A stretch of DNA of 64,000 bases from Mesostigma viride. Its lineage: Eukaryota > Streptophyta > Mesostigmatophyceae > Mesostigmatales > Mesostigmataceae. The translations under genes were made by a program, and so were the position numbers. Below are positions 45,846-57,174 of this stretch, one piece after another (the first letter of the stretch is position 1; every line of letters begins with the position of its first letter). The notes under the pieces were generated by a model that did not search any database, was not told the origin of the DNA, and saw only the letters and a list, made by a program, of their open reading frames with translations. The stretch spans positions 1-64,000 of the forward strand of contig RPFO01002071.1 of the NCBI GenBank assembly GCA_009746045.1. The letters are read 5' to 3'.

Positions 45846-48800
45846 GCCTGTCAGCCGGGGGTAACCTGGACAGGTCCTTAGATAGTACCCCAGATAATAA
45901 TTTTTGCTTGCCTGTTTTTATAACCTCTGTAGGAGCTGAATCATCCCTACCACTACGTGTGCGTCCTCTTATGTTCTTGAATGGTGGCTTAACCGTCCCT
46001 CATACTGTTGTAGACCCCTTCTTGCATGCTGATGAACTCTTGAATGTCTCTGTGTTAGTGGATAGCGGTGCGGCTAGCTCCTTTGTGAGCGAGGCCCTAG
46101 TTAGGCGTTTAGGACTAGTCCCTACCCCTCACACAAAAACTGTCACTGTCCATTATGCTGACGGTCGCACCAGTCATTCCCCGGGTACGGTGTCCCTTCC
46201 CCTGGTCATACAAGGACGTACGGTCAACCTGACGGCCACTATAGGCCCTATCACTACAGCTGATGTATTACTAGGATTAGATTGGCACCAGGATAATAAG
46301 ATTACTATTAATTATGATACTATGGTCATTTGGTTTCCAGATAGCTCTTACTGGGTACCGAACGTCATTATAGATTAGAAAATTTATCCTTGGTAGATAT
46401 TACTCCTCCTACACCTGTTGATCCTCCTGTGAGACCTATACCTGAAGTATTAATGTCCAATGACGAATTGCGATCTGAACTAAAGGAATATGGATACCTA
46501 TTATGTATGTTCCTTCAGTTAGAAGTACAAGAGATACCTATCACTAATAATAGTGTGGATATAGATGTAAATACAGTGGATACAATAGGAGTGGGATTTA
46601 CTGAAAATGAAATAGTAAGATACATGGCTGTGATAGATTCCTCAAAAGTATTTGAAGAAAAGACTCCTTCTTATCCTCCTCCTCGTTCTGTTTTACACCG
46701 TGTAGTTATCAAGGACGGTGCAGTTCCTACGCACTCTCCGATGTATAGAATGGGCCCTACCGAATTAAAGGAACTAAAACAGATTTTAGTATCACTATTA
46801 GAAGCAGGATTGATAGAGCCTAGTAACTCCCCCTACTCCGCTGGTGTCCTGTTAGTTCCTAAGCCAAATGGCAAGTTTCGCCTAGTTACTGATTATAGGA
46901 AGTTAAACGATATTACTGTGAAGTCTAAATACCCTCTACCTCGTATTGATGATATATTAATAAGGTTAAAGGTTCTACCTGTTTCACAGTACTAGATTGT
47001 GCGGATGGTTTTTGGCAACTACGTATAGCTCCTGAGGATTGCCACAAAACCGCCTTTGCTACCCCTTTTGGGCATTACCAGTTTAGAGTAGCGGCTATGG
47101 GACTCTGTAACTCTCCTGCCTCTTTCCAAATGTTAATGAATGAAGTGCTTAGACCTGTTATGGGAAATTCTCACCTTCCTCAAGTGTCCTCTGATTTAAA
47201 GGATCCTTCCTTCTCCTCTGTTTCTTTATCTGAGCATGACCGTTCTTGTGCTCAAGCTTACTTAGATGATATCCTTATTTATTCTCCTGATTTTGAAACG
47301 CACCTACGTGATTTAAAGAAAGTATTAGAAATCATGGCTGAAAATTCTTTATGGGCGCGCCGTGCTAAAGTTCGCTCTGGTAGGAGTGTCCCATTTTTAG
47401 GGCACGTTCTGTCAGATGCCGGGGTTGCTACCGACCCGGACAAGACTAAGTCAATTCAGGAATGGCCTACCCCTACCGACGTTAAAGGTGTACGTAGTTT
47501 TCTAGGAATTGCTTCTTACTATAGGCGTTTTATCCCGCGTTTCGCAACTATAGCAGCCCCTATTAATCATCTATTAAAGAAGGATATCCCCTTTGTTTGG
47601 AGTAGTGAATGTCAGTCGGCTTTTCAGTGTCTAAAATCCCTACTCCTCTCCCCTCCCGTACTCATCCTACCGGATACTACTAAACCCTTTGTTGTAGCTA
47701 CAGATGCTAGCAAGGTAGCTATAGGGGGCGTCCTTCTCCAGGATCAGGGTCAGGGCTTACAGCCAATCGAGTATATCTCTAGGACAATGCTTCCTGCGGA
47801 GCGTAACTATCCCGTACACCAGCAAGAACTATTAGCTGTGGTGTATTGTTGCCACGCGTGGCAGCACTTTCTTAAAGGTGCTCAATTTGATGTTTGTCTG
47901 AATGAACCCTGTGAGATTGATCCTTATAGATTAGTTATCCAGACAGATCACCGTCCCCTTACCCATCTTCTCTCACAACCCAACCTTACCCCTCGTCAAG
48001 CGCGCTGGATGGAGTTTTTAGCACAGTTTTCCCCTTTTAAACTTCAGTATGTTAAGGGTGTAGATAACATAGTACCAGATGCACTCTCCCGTCGTGCAGA
48101 TTACTCCTTTTTCGAGGACCTTGATGTTCTCAATACTACTCTAGTTCCTACTACTATGGGTGTAACCCCGTATGGTGAACTACCTGATGATGAATCCTAT
48201 GCCTACCTCTTTCATACAGCTGTTCGCATGCCTGATCTCCTTTCTCACGTAGGACTCTCTCTCCCGTGTGAGGCCCTTCCTGTGGCTCGGTGGGGGGGGA
48301 GGGGAAAAATAAAATTTCTATACCGCTTAGCCATATAGCGACTAGGTCAGGAAAGTCTTATGAAAACATAGTCCCTCTAGGACCTCCCCTTCTCTTTGGC
48401 AAGGCGGTAGGAGATCTCTTTAAACCTGTTCTGGATACCTCTGTAGCGATGCCTACCTCTGATCTTGAACGCCTTATTAGTAGATTTACGGCCACTGAGC
48501 CGGAAGCATTAGCTGCCATTGCTGCCCATCCCCAACAATTAGGCAAGCACCCTTGTAAATTTGTAGGTGGATTTTTATATGTGCAGATAGCAGATTCTCC
48601 CCCTCAATGGCGCCTGTATGTCCCTCCTATCTGTCGCTCCTCCTTGCTCTTTGAGTTGCATGACTTAGCTGCTCATCAGGGTGGTAAACGGGTACGGGAC
48701 CTAGTAGCCCGCTCTTACTACTGGCCTTCCCTTTTAAAGGATGTAGATGAGTATGTTAGAACCTGTCAATCTTGCCAGGAGATGAAACCCAACAATGTAG

Positions 48801-49972
48801 GACAGATAGCAGAGCCTAGGACCTTACCTGATCCCATCATGCCGTGGGACTCCATTATGATGGATTTTGTAGGACCTTTTAGGAAGAATGATAGAGGTAA
48901 CGCCCAGATCCTTGTTTTTGTAGATCGTTTTACTCGTATGTGTCATCTCGTGCCGTGTCCCTTAGAACTCACCGCACGCGATTGCGCACGCCTATACCTT
49001 AATAACGTATATAGATATCATGGTTTGAGTAGGCAGTTTATTAGTGATAAGATAAGTTATTTACTTCTGATTTTTGGCAGCAGTTCTTCGCTGCTATCGG
49101 TACCAAGGTCACCTTCGGTACTGCCTACCACTCCTCCTCGTCTCATTTAGTAGAACGTTTGAATAGGGTAGTGGAAGAAGCTCTGCGGCACTATGTGAAT
49201 GGCTCTGGGAGTGATTGGGAGGATTATCTATGTTGGTAGAGTTTTCCCTTAACAACTGCCCTCAGGCTGCGCATGGTTATACGCCCTTCTTCCTAGATAC
49301 TGGTAGACAACCTCTTACCCCTACCTCTCTCTTAGCTAGTCCTTTAAGGGACAAGGATGATGTGTCCCGGGATACTGTAGAAGGTGTGCAGGCGTTATTA
49401 GATAAGATGAAGAATGCACACGACAACGCTATTGCAGGGTACCATAGGGCGCAGGCCAAATACCTTGCTAGGTTGCGTGCCTCATTAGATAGAAGAGCAC
49501 CTGAGATAGAAATAGGAGATTTAGTCTTAGTAGAAGGCCCCCGTGTTGGCCGCTTCGCTCATAAGTTCGAAGCTGAACTGAAAGTGAAACTTAGGCCCGC
49601 CTTCTTAGGACCCTTCCGTGTGTTGTCTAGAGTAGGTAATTTCTGTATGAGATAGATATTCCTACCTCTTGGCAGACCCACTCTCGCACCTTTCATAGAA
49701 GCCAGCTGAAGCTCTATCATCAGAGCACGTTCGCTGGTAGAGAATTAGCCCCTGCCCCTTTAGAGCATAATCCGGATACTGGTGAGGTAGAGGATGAGGT
49801 AGAGGGTATCGTGGCCCATAGAGATATCAAAAAGGGCCGCGGTACCCAGCGCCAGTATAAGGTGAAGTGGATGTATGCTCGTAGTGAGGTAGATAAGGTC
49901 TGGTATACGGAGAGTGAGCTAGATGGGTGTAGTCGCCTGCTGCAGGAGTATAAAACCCTGCATAAGCTCTAG
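45842..49972 (+). pseudogene. pol: pol of copy 2: protease, RT, RNase H, integrase, chromodomain
   Basis: Protease: VLVDSGAASSF with later DVLLGLDW. Reverse transcriptase (46640-47500): GKFRLVTDYRKLND, then AYLDDILIYSP with the catalytic YLDD. RNase H (47680-48100): VVATDASKVAIGGVL and IQTDHRPLTHLL. Integrase (48590-49660): an HHCC finger (LHDLAAHQ ... CQSCQ), a DDE core (Asp in SIMMDFVGPF, Asp in FISDK, Glu in VERLNRVVEEAL) and a GPF motif (RPAFLGPFRV). A chromodomain-like end at about 49799-49957 includes VEGIVAHRDIKKGRG and YKVKWMYAR, then a stop at 49970. Single-base breaks occur near 46975, 48285, 49050, 49225 and 49640. The domain order PR-RT-RH-IN-chromodomain places the family among chromoviruses. 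The chromodomain would steer integration to certain chromatin. Confidence 0.9.
48292..48299 (+). promoter_or_regulatory. Internal G8AGG tract between RNase H and integrase
   Basis: GTGGGGGGGGAGG here matches the polypurine tract before the 3' LTR (52702-52714) base for base. Copy 1 has the same string at 55192-55204. It codes for VGGE in copy 1 without a frameshift. It could act as a central polypurine tract for plus-strand priming. Confidence 0.4.
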
Positions 49973-50048
49973 TTGTAGACCTTCTCCTCTCTTATGTTAT
50001 GTCTGCTGTCGACGGGTGGTTGGTTGTCCCCTCCCCTCCGCAGCCGTC

Positions 50049-52343
50049 ATGTCAGAGCCTACCCCTCCGGCTGAGAGCTCGCTGCCGTCCCCGCCCCCAC
50101 CGGACCCTGAGCTGTATTTCGAGGCCCTTCCGGGCCGCTGGGTGTCGCGGTCCAGTTACCGGGTGGCGTTGTGCAGCCGGCCCTCCAGGCCCAACATGCG
50201 GTTTAGTCAGGGCGGCCCTCTTTGGGGTCACGTGGTACGGCCTTCCCCTGATGAGCCGCACCAGCTTGTTTTGCACGGGTTCGACGATGCCGGGCACTGT
50301 TTGTTAGGGTGTGGTTCCCGCTGTCCGCCTTGGGACAGATAGCTGCGGTTCTCCAGTGCTCCCGAGTGTTCTCCTACCTTTCTACCCCTGTGGGCCGCTC
50401 CTGCCTACGGGAGTGTTCCCCTGGCTTCCGGCTGAGGGTGATGCTGAGGTAGATGAGAACCCCTGCGACCTCTACGGGCCGTAGAATTCATGGAGATAGC
50501 TGATCAGTCGGCGGGATTAGCAGTTGGTGGTCCTGCCCCTACGGGCGCCCCAGCCGAGGTACATTATACTCCAGAATATTCAGCCTCGAGCGCTGCGTCC
50601 TCCTCCTCGCGTCTGCTCCTCTCCCGTCCCGTCGTCCCCACGGTCGACCCGGCTGTTGCAGTGGAGCCTACCCCTTTGGGTTTGCCTGATCCTCTTTCGG
50701 CGACGGTTTCGGCTATGCAGGCTCAGATCCAGTCCCTGACCACGGCGTTCGGGGCCTTCATGGCGGCCCAAGCGCAGACTCCGGCCACGCCAGGTGGGGT
50801 GTCTGTGGTGTCCGCGCCCCCTACCCCTTCGGTTGTTTCGGCACCTGTGGTTTCGCCTGCGCCCCCTACCCCTTCGGTTGCTGCGGCTCCGACACCTCCG
50901 GTTGCCTCTGTGCCTGCGACCGACGTTTCTGCGCCGCGACGCGAGTCTTCCGCCCCTTCGGCTGTGCCCGCCGTCGCCTCCTCTGGGCCGCCCGCTGCGC
51001 CCTCGCAGCCAGTGCGGGTTTCTTCAGCGACACGGGCGATCATCCCAGGCTTTGGGAGGGTGGTCCCCCGCAGAGGATTCCGGTGCCCGACTGGAGCTTG
51101 GATGGCAACCAATCTTATGCCGGACTGCCTGTCCCTACGGGCCCTATTTTCAATATGTGGCCTGAGGGTGCGCCGGCAACGGAGACCGGCGCGCCAGCTG
51201 CGGTGGCGGGTCCGTCACGGCCCTCTCTGGCTTCGGGTCCGGCGCGACCTCCTGTTGTACCAGTGCCACCTGCGTCGGTGTCGGCTCCCGCCCCTGCTCG
51301 GCCCCTGCTTCGGCCCCTGCCCCTTCGGCCTCGCGGTCTTTGGCGCGGTTGTTCGGTCCACCGGTCAGGATCCTCGCGCCACCCGCGCTGCCGATTCCCT
51401 CCGGGAGTTGTCCCAGGGTGATCGGGACAGGGCCCCTTCTGTGGTGCATGCGACGCCGGAGTCGCGCGACACGCCCGTTCCTGGGTATGGTATGTCCGCA
51501 CTCGCCTGCCGACAGTGTGACCTGCCGCGCGCCTCCGCCGAGCTTGCCATCTCGCCCATGTCCTACGGGTTCTCCCAGGTGTGTCGGGCGCCTCGGGATC
51601 GTGGCCTACCCATTGAGACTGATCGGCCTCCTTTCGACATGGTTATTTTAGCTGATCCTGTGTTCCAGGGTGAGATCCTGGTTCGGCGCGTTCTGTATCG
51701 CTGGGCTAGGCGCCACAACGACTTGGACACCTACGGTGGGTTCCAGTGGGCTTACCCTCCGCCTCTGGGCATTATGGCTTCGGATGCCCTTACGGTAGAG
51801 TTTCCTGCGGTACCGGGTGCCGTACACACGGTCCTCCAGCCCATCCTTGAGTGGGATGCCCGTCGTCCGGCGCCTATCCCGGGCCAGGGTCTAGACTCCC
51901 GTGGCCACCCTCCTCCTCGGGCCAGCGACTACCTAGAGACATTCGGGTCGCGACAGTGTGCTCGTCGGTGGCGCTCCCGAGAGGTTCGGCACATCCGGAT
52001 GTGGCCGTCCAACGTGGAGCCCCTGGTGGACCTGTTTTTCCCGACGGGTTTGCGCCCTCGGATCCGGTACCATCGCCTCCTCCTGCGGGCCCTCTGTTTG
52101 ATCGCGGTAGAGCCTTTCCTTCGCCTCTTTGCCTGTGGCTTCCTGGACTGGGCCCGTGGCCAGGTCGTTCTTACACAGCATAGGTATTACTGGGCCTTTC
52201 TGGGCCTTTTTCCTGACGGCGTGTGGGCCGATGTTTTCCTCACTGTAGATAGGCATGACAATGTCGAGGATGTGGCCCACTACCAGGCCTACCTGGAGGT
52301 CCTGCTGGCCTCTCGTGGCACTTATCAGACGGATGGCCACTAG
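50049..52343 (+). CDS. ORF of unknown function between integrase and 3' LTR (broken)
   Basis: Begins MSEPTPPAESSLPSPPPPDP, 77 bases after the pol stop. The first block (to 50342) ends in a stop, while another frame is open from about 50290 to 50484. From 50490 a 617-codon frame runs to the end. Between 51083 and about 51360 the natural frame seems to be the next one (WSLDGNQSYAGLPVPTGPIF), so there are about four slips. Layout: short N-terminal block, long Pro/Ala/Ser/Val-rich linker, then a C-terminal domain of about 250 residues with RHIRMWPSNVEPLVDLFF, a hydrophobic stretch (LLLRALCLIAVEPFLRLF) and RYYWAFLGLFPDGVWADVF. The C-terminal domain recurs in copy 1 and copy 3. I recognise no family. 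The position is where some Ty3 elements carry an env-like gene, but no clear signal peptide is seen. Confidence 0.7.
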
Positions 52344-52703
52344 ATAGAGGGCCTTAGGCCCGACCTGAGGGTGTTGTCCCTCCGGTATATAGAGTCGCCC
52401 TCATATTCTGGCCAGTTGGTTGGCTGTTCTTGGTCCTTAGCTGATGTGTTTACTCTGTGTGTCCTGCCCAGTGCCGTCCCCCCCGGCCAGGACTCCGTTC
52501 CAGGCAGTTAGGGGAACCTCCCACCAGGCTTGGTGCTGGCTAACCCTACACCACCCGGCGTGGTGGTGGAGACCGTGTGAACTATTGGTGCTTTGTATCT
52601 GGGATGGTCTATCGATTGTGTTGGTGTGTGCTGGGTGCATTAGGTTTTTCCTACCCCTTTGGTTTCCTCCCTGTGCGTAGGGAGAGGGCTCCCTACCTTT
52701 TGT

Positions 52704-52714
52704 GGGGGGGGAGG
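52704..52714 (+). promoter_or_regulatory. 3' polypurine tract of copy 2
   Basis: GGGGGGGGAGG directly before the TGTTACG start of the 3' LTR, the standard place for plus-strand priming. Copy 3 has seven G and AGG in the same position. Confidence 0.85.
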
Positions 52715-53285
52715 TGTTACGTCGCGTAACAATTCGTTGTAGTTACGGACGTAAATTAGGTCCTTGGCCTCGGTTGTTCTAGGTTTACGTGTAGTTCTAG
52801 TTGGGACATGATTGTCCTCGTAACAGTACTGTGGTATATTGGGTGCCTTTGGGCGCCGCGCCGCGTACTTTATTAGTGGTCCTTATCCTTTGGTAGAATG
52901 TAGTGGACCGGCGTGCATCTGTGCACCTGCCTGTGTTTCTGTGTTTCTGCAGGCGAGGGCCAGGTCGGCCCGAGCCTGTTGGACCGTTGGTGACCATTTA
53001 TGCACGTTCCACTCCTTGTGTGGTCACTCGGCGTGTGTTAAATGAATTAACACATATTAGCTTGGGTCACGGCAGTTTAGTTGTGTTTCCTTCCTCTATT
53101 CCTGGAGTAAACGGGTTTGGTTAAATGGCTTATGGCGTATTACAGTAGCACATATGTAAATGCATTGAGATCTGGATCGTCTCGTTCGTCTTTCGCTAGG
53201 GGTTTAACTAGAGGCGGCCTTACTAGCCTAGGTAGCATCAGGACAGGTAGAGGTAGAGGTGGCGGCCGAGGCTTGCGGCGTAACA
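52715..53285 (+). repeat. 3' LTR of copy 2
   Basis: 571 bp, TGTTACGTCGCGTAAC to TGCGGCGTAACA, followed by the target duplication GCTGA (53286-53290). Confidence 0.97.
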
Positions 53286-53483
53286 GCTGATGGTCGCACT
53301 AGTCACTCTCATGGTACGGTATCCTTACCACTCCTCATTCAGGGTCGCCAGATTAAATTAGTGGCGACCATAGGCCCTAAAACGATTGTTGATGTATTGT
53401 TGGGCTTAGATTGGCATCAAGGCCATAAAATCACTATTAATTATGACACTATTATGGTCCTAGGCTCGATTCCTTGCTGGTAG
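53286..53483 (+). pseudogene. pol: Protease of copy 1, second part
   Basis: Resumes at ADGRTSHSHGTVSLPL, the direct continuation of the codons cut at 42540, and reaches DVLLGLDWHQGHKITINYD before decaying into stops. It confirms copy 2 as an insertion into copy 1. Confidence 0.88.
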
Positions 53484-54070
53484 CTTCTAGGCTTTCTTAC
53501 TTTACGTGTTCTGCGGAATCTTAGATAAATTTGGGCAGCTAGCGTTTTCACATTTGTTGCCTTCTGACGAGAACATGACACCATGGTTATAGTAAGCCTC
53601 GGGCCGGAGGCTAGTTGTTACCTGGTTCCCTGATAGCACCTATTAGCCCTGTTGCCGGAACGACACTGTAAGGTAGAGAATTTATCCTTAGTAGATGTAA
53701 CCCCCATTGAGTTACTCGGTGATCCTCCTGTATGACCTATGGCTGGTCATTAATGACCAACAATGACAATAGATGTTTTATTGCGTATGTTCCTCCGTGT
53801 CTTACCAATGAAGTCCGTTACATCTCTATTATAGATTCCTCTCGGGTCTTTGAAGAAAAGACTCCCTCATACCCTCCTCCTCGTGTGGTTTTCTCCGATG
53901 TATCGTATCATTCGTATGGGCCCCTCAGAATTATAAGAGTTAAAACAAATACTTGTGTCGTTATTAGAAGCAGATTTAAGGGATCTTAGTAATTCCCCAT
54001 ATTCTACCAGTGTTTTGGTAGTCCCTCTGCCTAATATCAAATTTAGCCTAGTTACAGACTATTGTAAAGT
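53484..54070 (+). pseudogene. pol: Start of reverse transcriptase of copy 1, decayed
   Basis: After an unmatched AT-rich stretch, the sequence encodes YISIIDSSRVFEEKTPSYPPP and, after a frameshift, SLLEADLRDLSNSPYSTSVLV and LVTDYCKV. It breaks off there, where copy 2 continues with NDITVKSKYPLPRID. The rest of the reverse transcriptase, including the YLDD box, is absent. Confidence 0.8.
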
Positions 54071-54487
54071 TGATTATGATAATCGCCGTGCAAAATACTA
54101 CGCAGGCATCACTTCCTCATGGTATAGTATTTTCCTTTCTTGGGCTGATGCACATACTATGATTAATAACCCCTCCGTTTACGTGATTAGGTATAAGAAG
54201 TTTCACCTCTTTGAAGAAGCACAGCAGTTCTGTCTTTGGTATCAAAGAGACATTCATCAGCAGTTCATGTCTTTGGTATAGTCAAACCGACATAGGAATA
54301 CATCCTCCTCCTGCAGGTCCTCCTACAATTCGTACAAAAGCTGTTCCTTCTCCATGTCATATCCCTGACAGATTTCTTACTCCTTTACCTTCTCCAACCC
54401 GCGAACGGGGTTTTCTTCCTCCTGGATTTAGACCCCTCTTACGTGGAATTTGGTTCCTTATCATTCACGGTGACTAGGAAGGAGTGA
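54071..54487 (+). pseudogene. Hybrid-binding-domain ORF relocated into pol of copy 1
   Basis: Directly after LVTDYCKV the sequence becomes KYYAGITSSWYSIFLSW and RYKKFHLFEEAQQF, a diverged copy of the small first ORF of copy 2, followed by SQTDIGIHPP and the end VEFGSLSFTVTRKE (in shifted frames) with stop at 54485-54487. Two or three frameshifts break it. It occupies the place of the reverse transcriptase core, and the normal leader position in copy 1 lacks the ORF. Confidence 0.8.
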
Positions 54488-54539
54488 GCTAAATAGTCCT
54501 TTCCTTTCTGCGTGGTTGAAGTTTTTGTTGTCAGCAGAC

Positions 54540-55135
54540 TCCGGCCGGCGATCCTCGTCTTGCCAGATACCTCGAAACTGTTTGTATTAGCTACTGACAC
54601 TAGTAAGGTAGCCATTGGGGGTGTTCTCCTCCAAGACCAAGGTCATGGTTTGCAACCCATCGAATACATCTCTAGGACTATGTTACCTGCTGAGCGCAAG
54701 TACCCTGTTCACCAACAAGAGTATTGGCTGTGGTATATTGCTGTCATGCATGGCAACATTTCCTTAAAGGTGCCGAGTTTGATGTCTGTATCAGTGAGCC
54801 TTGTGATGTTGACCCTTCCCGGTTGGTTATTCAAACCGACCATCGTCCTTTGATTCACCTCCTGTCACAACAACCTAACTTCACTCCTCGGCAAGCGCGG
54901 TGGATGGAATTCCGTGCGCAATTTGCCCCCTTTAATTGCAATACGTCAAGGGTGTAGATAATATTGTCCGTGACGCTTTATCCCGACGTCCTGACTATTC
55001 CTTTTTCGAGGATCTAGATGTCCTCACTACCACCCTCGTTCCTACTCCTCTTCTTGGTGTTTTCCCCTATGGTGACTTCCCTCATGACGGGCAGTATACA
55101 GGACTACGTTTTCCATACCTCTGTTCGTTTTCCTG
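54540..55135 (+). pseudogene. pol: RNase H region of copy 1
   Basis: Resumes at LVLPDTSKLFVLATDTSKVA and continues through GGVLLQDQGHGLQPIEY, IQTDHRPLIHLL and LSRRPDYSFFEDLDVL, with two frameshifts. The sequence just upstream, 54488-54539, matches neither neighbour and forms the right-hand junction of the relocated ORF. Confidence 0.82.
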
Positions 55136-55863
55136 ATCTCCTCTCTCATGTGGGCCTTTCTCTTCGGTGTGAGGGCACACCTGTCACCTCGGTGGGGGGG
55201 GAGGATACTAATAAAATCATTTCTTTTCCCCTCCGTCATGTGTCCACTAGGGCTGGGAAGTCGTTTGGTAATCTTGTTCCTTCTAGTCCACCCCCCTTTT
55301 TGGTAAAGTTGTGGGTGACTTCCTGTAGAACCTTCTGTAGATGCCTCGGTAGCCAGTCCTACGTCAGATTTAGAGCGTCTTATCAATGTTTACGGCCACT
55401 GAGCTGGAAGCCTTAGTCGCAATATCCTCACACCCTCGAAAATTCGGGAAGTACCCGTGCAAGTTTGTGGTTGGCTTCTTGTATGTGCTGTTAAAGGATG
55501 ATCCTCTGCAATGACGTTTGTATTTTCCCCTTATTTGCCGCTCGTCCTTGTTGTTTGAGTTACATGATTTAGCTGCTCACCAGCTAGGGCGGGAAGCGTG
55601 TGCGGGATTTGGTAACCCGTTCATACTTCTGGCCCTCCCTCCTCAGCACTTGATGTGGATGAATATGTTGGTAGGACATGCCAATCATGCCAAGAGATGA
55701 AACCTAGTAATGTGGGTCAGATAGCAGATCGAGCCTCGTACCCTCCATGATCCTATTATAATGCATTGGGATTCCATTGTTATGGATTTTGGGGGGGCCA
55801 AAATAGAATGCCAAAGGCAATTGATGCGCAGATCCTCGTGTTTGTAGACCGCCTTACTAGACT
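55136..55863 (+). pseudogene. pol: Integrase of copy 1, N-terminal part
   Basis: Reads DLLSHVGLSLRCEGTPVTSV, passes the G8AGG tract at 55194-55204 in frame (VGGED), then a decayed zinc-finger region (LFELHDLAAHQ) and, in shifted frames, the start of the catalytic core (ILVFVDRLTR). It ends where the TIR element begins. Confidence 0.82.
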
Positions 55864-55907
55864 ATAGCAATACCCCACCACACTCATCGAAAATGGCTGT
55901 GTTTGAG
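55864..55907 (+). repeat. Left terminal inverted repeat (44 bp)
   Basis: Starts ATAGCAATACCCCACCACAC and ends GGCTGTGTTTGAG. After it the two ends of the element are no longer alike. TTGTCATGGACCGTAT occurs twice in the region inside it (about 56020 and 56087). Confidence 0.9.
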
Positions 55908-57095
55908 GGTATATTTTTCGCGACCGGTTCAGTCCTTTTCGGTCCCCAAGTACCGTCGAACCACAGCGCGGTACCTAAAATCGCGTAACGGAAACTAAAA
56001 GAACCGAAACTGTAGGATGTTGTCATGGACCGTATGAAGGAATTTTGTCGCCCGTACGAGGGATTTCACGCACCGTACGAGGAGTTGTCATGGACCGTAT
56101 CCGTAACCGTACAATGGAACCGCGAGTTATAGTGACCACCTGCCTCCGTGGCAGGGCAGGCAGGAAGGTGGAGACTATGGCGAACTCGTTTTAATATTAA
56201 TCCAAGGGGAAATTTCGCCAAACGTGCAACGAGCGTGCTCACATACGACTTTCGGTGGGTACCTAAAAGGAGTATAATACTTGCCTCATGGCTTGTTCAA
56301 AGCCGACAGGGCGTACTGTGGGTGTACTGTATTCCTAAGGTGCAAATACTTAGGAGGCGCTGGGAGGCGTGCAAAATTTGATGGCCCTTGCCTCGGACAT
56401 GGTCAGATATGGACACTAGTTAACAGGAAGGTGAGCGTTAACTGGAAGGTGAGCAAACTTATGGGAATATTGAAATTTGAAGCGGCAGGCACTCTAAAAT
56501 TTCATCAAGAATCGCAGCCTTGGTTGGTCATGACGATGATGCGCAGTTTAAGAAGCGTCAGAAAATGGGGCAGGCTTTCATTTGCACCTTTAGTGGTACG
56601 GATTGAGGCCAGCTGTAGGGCTCTCAGGTCTTTGTTAGTATTAGTGTAGGCTTGCAGATTGTATGGCTTCTGGTGTCTATTCTTTATCGTGTACTCACGA
56701 ATCCAAGGCTTCGAATATTTTACAACTGCAAAGCGTCACGACGGCCGCGGTTCCAGTGGTCCGTCAAGGTTTGGTTGTTATATACATAAAGAGGGCCGCT
56801 CGTGTAACCATTCGCCACGATAGTTTGTGGATTACCTGGGCTGCTCAGGCAGTCTTCAGGATAGCTCGTATGAGCCAAGTTGATGCCGATTTATCAATGC
56901 ACCGTGACTGCTGCACATACCGGACCTGTGCTGTGAGAATTGCGGACATCATTGCTGCAGCTTTCTTTGTTTACTTGATGGTAGCAAAGCTGTGCAAACC
57001 TTCTGGAAGTCAGGTATAGGCATGGTTGTGCAGCATTGTAGAAGCTCGATTTGTTCCCCAGTTTCTTGGCCCTTCTTTTTCTATCAAAAAGTAGG
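55908..57095. other. TIR element interior, no recognisable gene
   Basis: Frames of 77 to 122 codons on the plus strand show no family features. No transposase motif (DDE, zinc finger) is seen. Confidence 0.45.
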
Positions 57096-57174
57096 TATCA
57101 AAGAGACAACCAGCGCAGGCCAGAAATCGGGAGAATCCGGACCATGGTAGCTCGAGCCTGCCGTTATCTTTTCC
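57096..57174. repeat. Second copy of the ATCAAGGAGACAACC dispersed repeat
   Basis: Almost the same 75 bases as 15961-16043, up to CTCGAGCCTGCCGTTATC. About 50 bases further on, 57228-57278 matches the flank of copy 3 at 34363-34415 in inverted orientation. Confidence 0.8.

Larger units (their letters stand above)
42541..53285 (+). mobile_element. Nearly complete Ty3/gypsy chromovirus-type element, copy 2
   Basis: 10.7 kb with two LTRs (42541-43112 and 52715-53285), a 5-bp target duplication GCTGA (42536-42540 and 53286-53290), a primer binding site region, a polypurine tract and, in order, a hybrid-binding-domain ORF, gag, pol (protease, reverse transcriptase, RNase H, integrase, chromodomain) and a 3' ORF. 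By eye the two LTRs differ by seven substitutions and one 1-bp indel (about 1.2%), so insertion is recent. gag and pol carry several single-base frameshifts and no large deletion. It sits inside the protease of copy 1, whose frame resumes right after it. Confidence 0.95.

Noticed and set aside
48285-48300. Programmed frameshift between RNase H and integrase in copy 2
   Set aside because: Copy 1 reads through the same place in one frame; copy 2 has simply lost one base just before the G-run.
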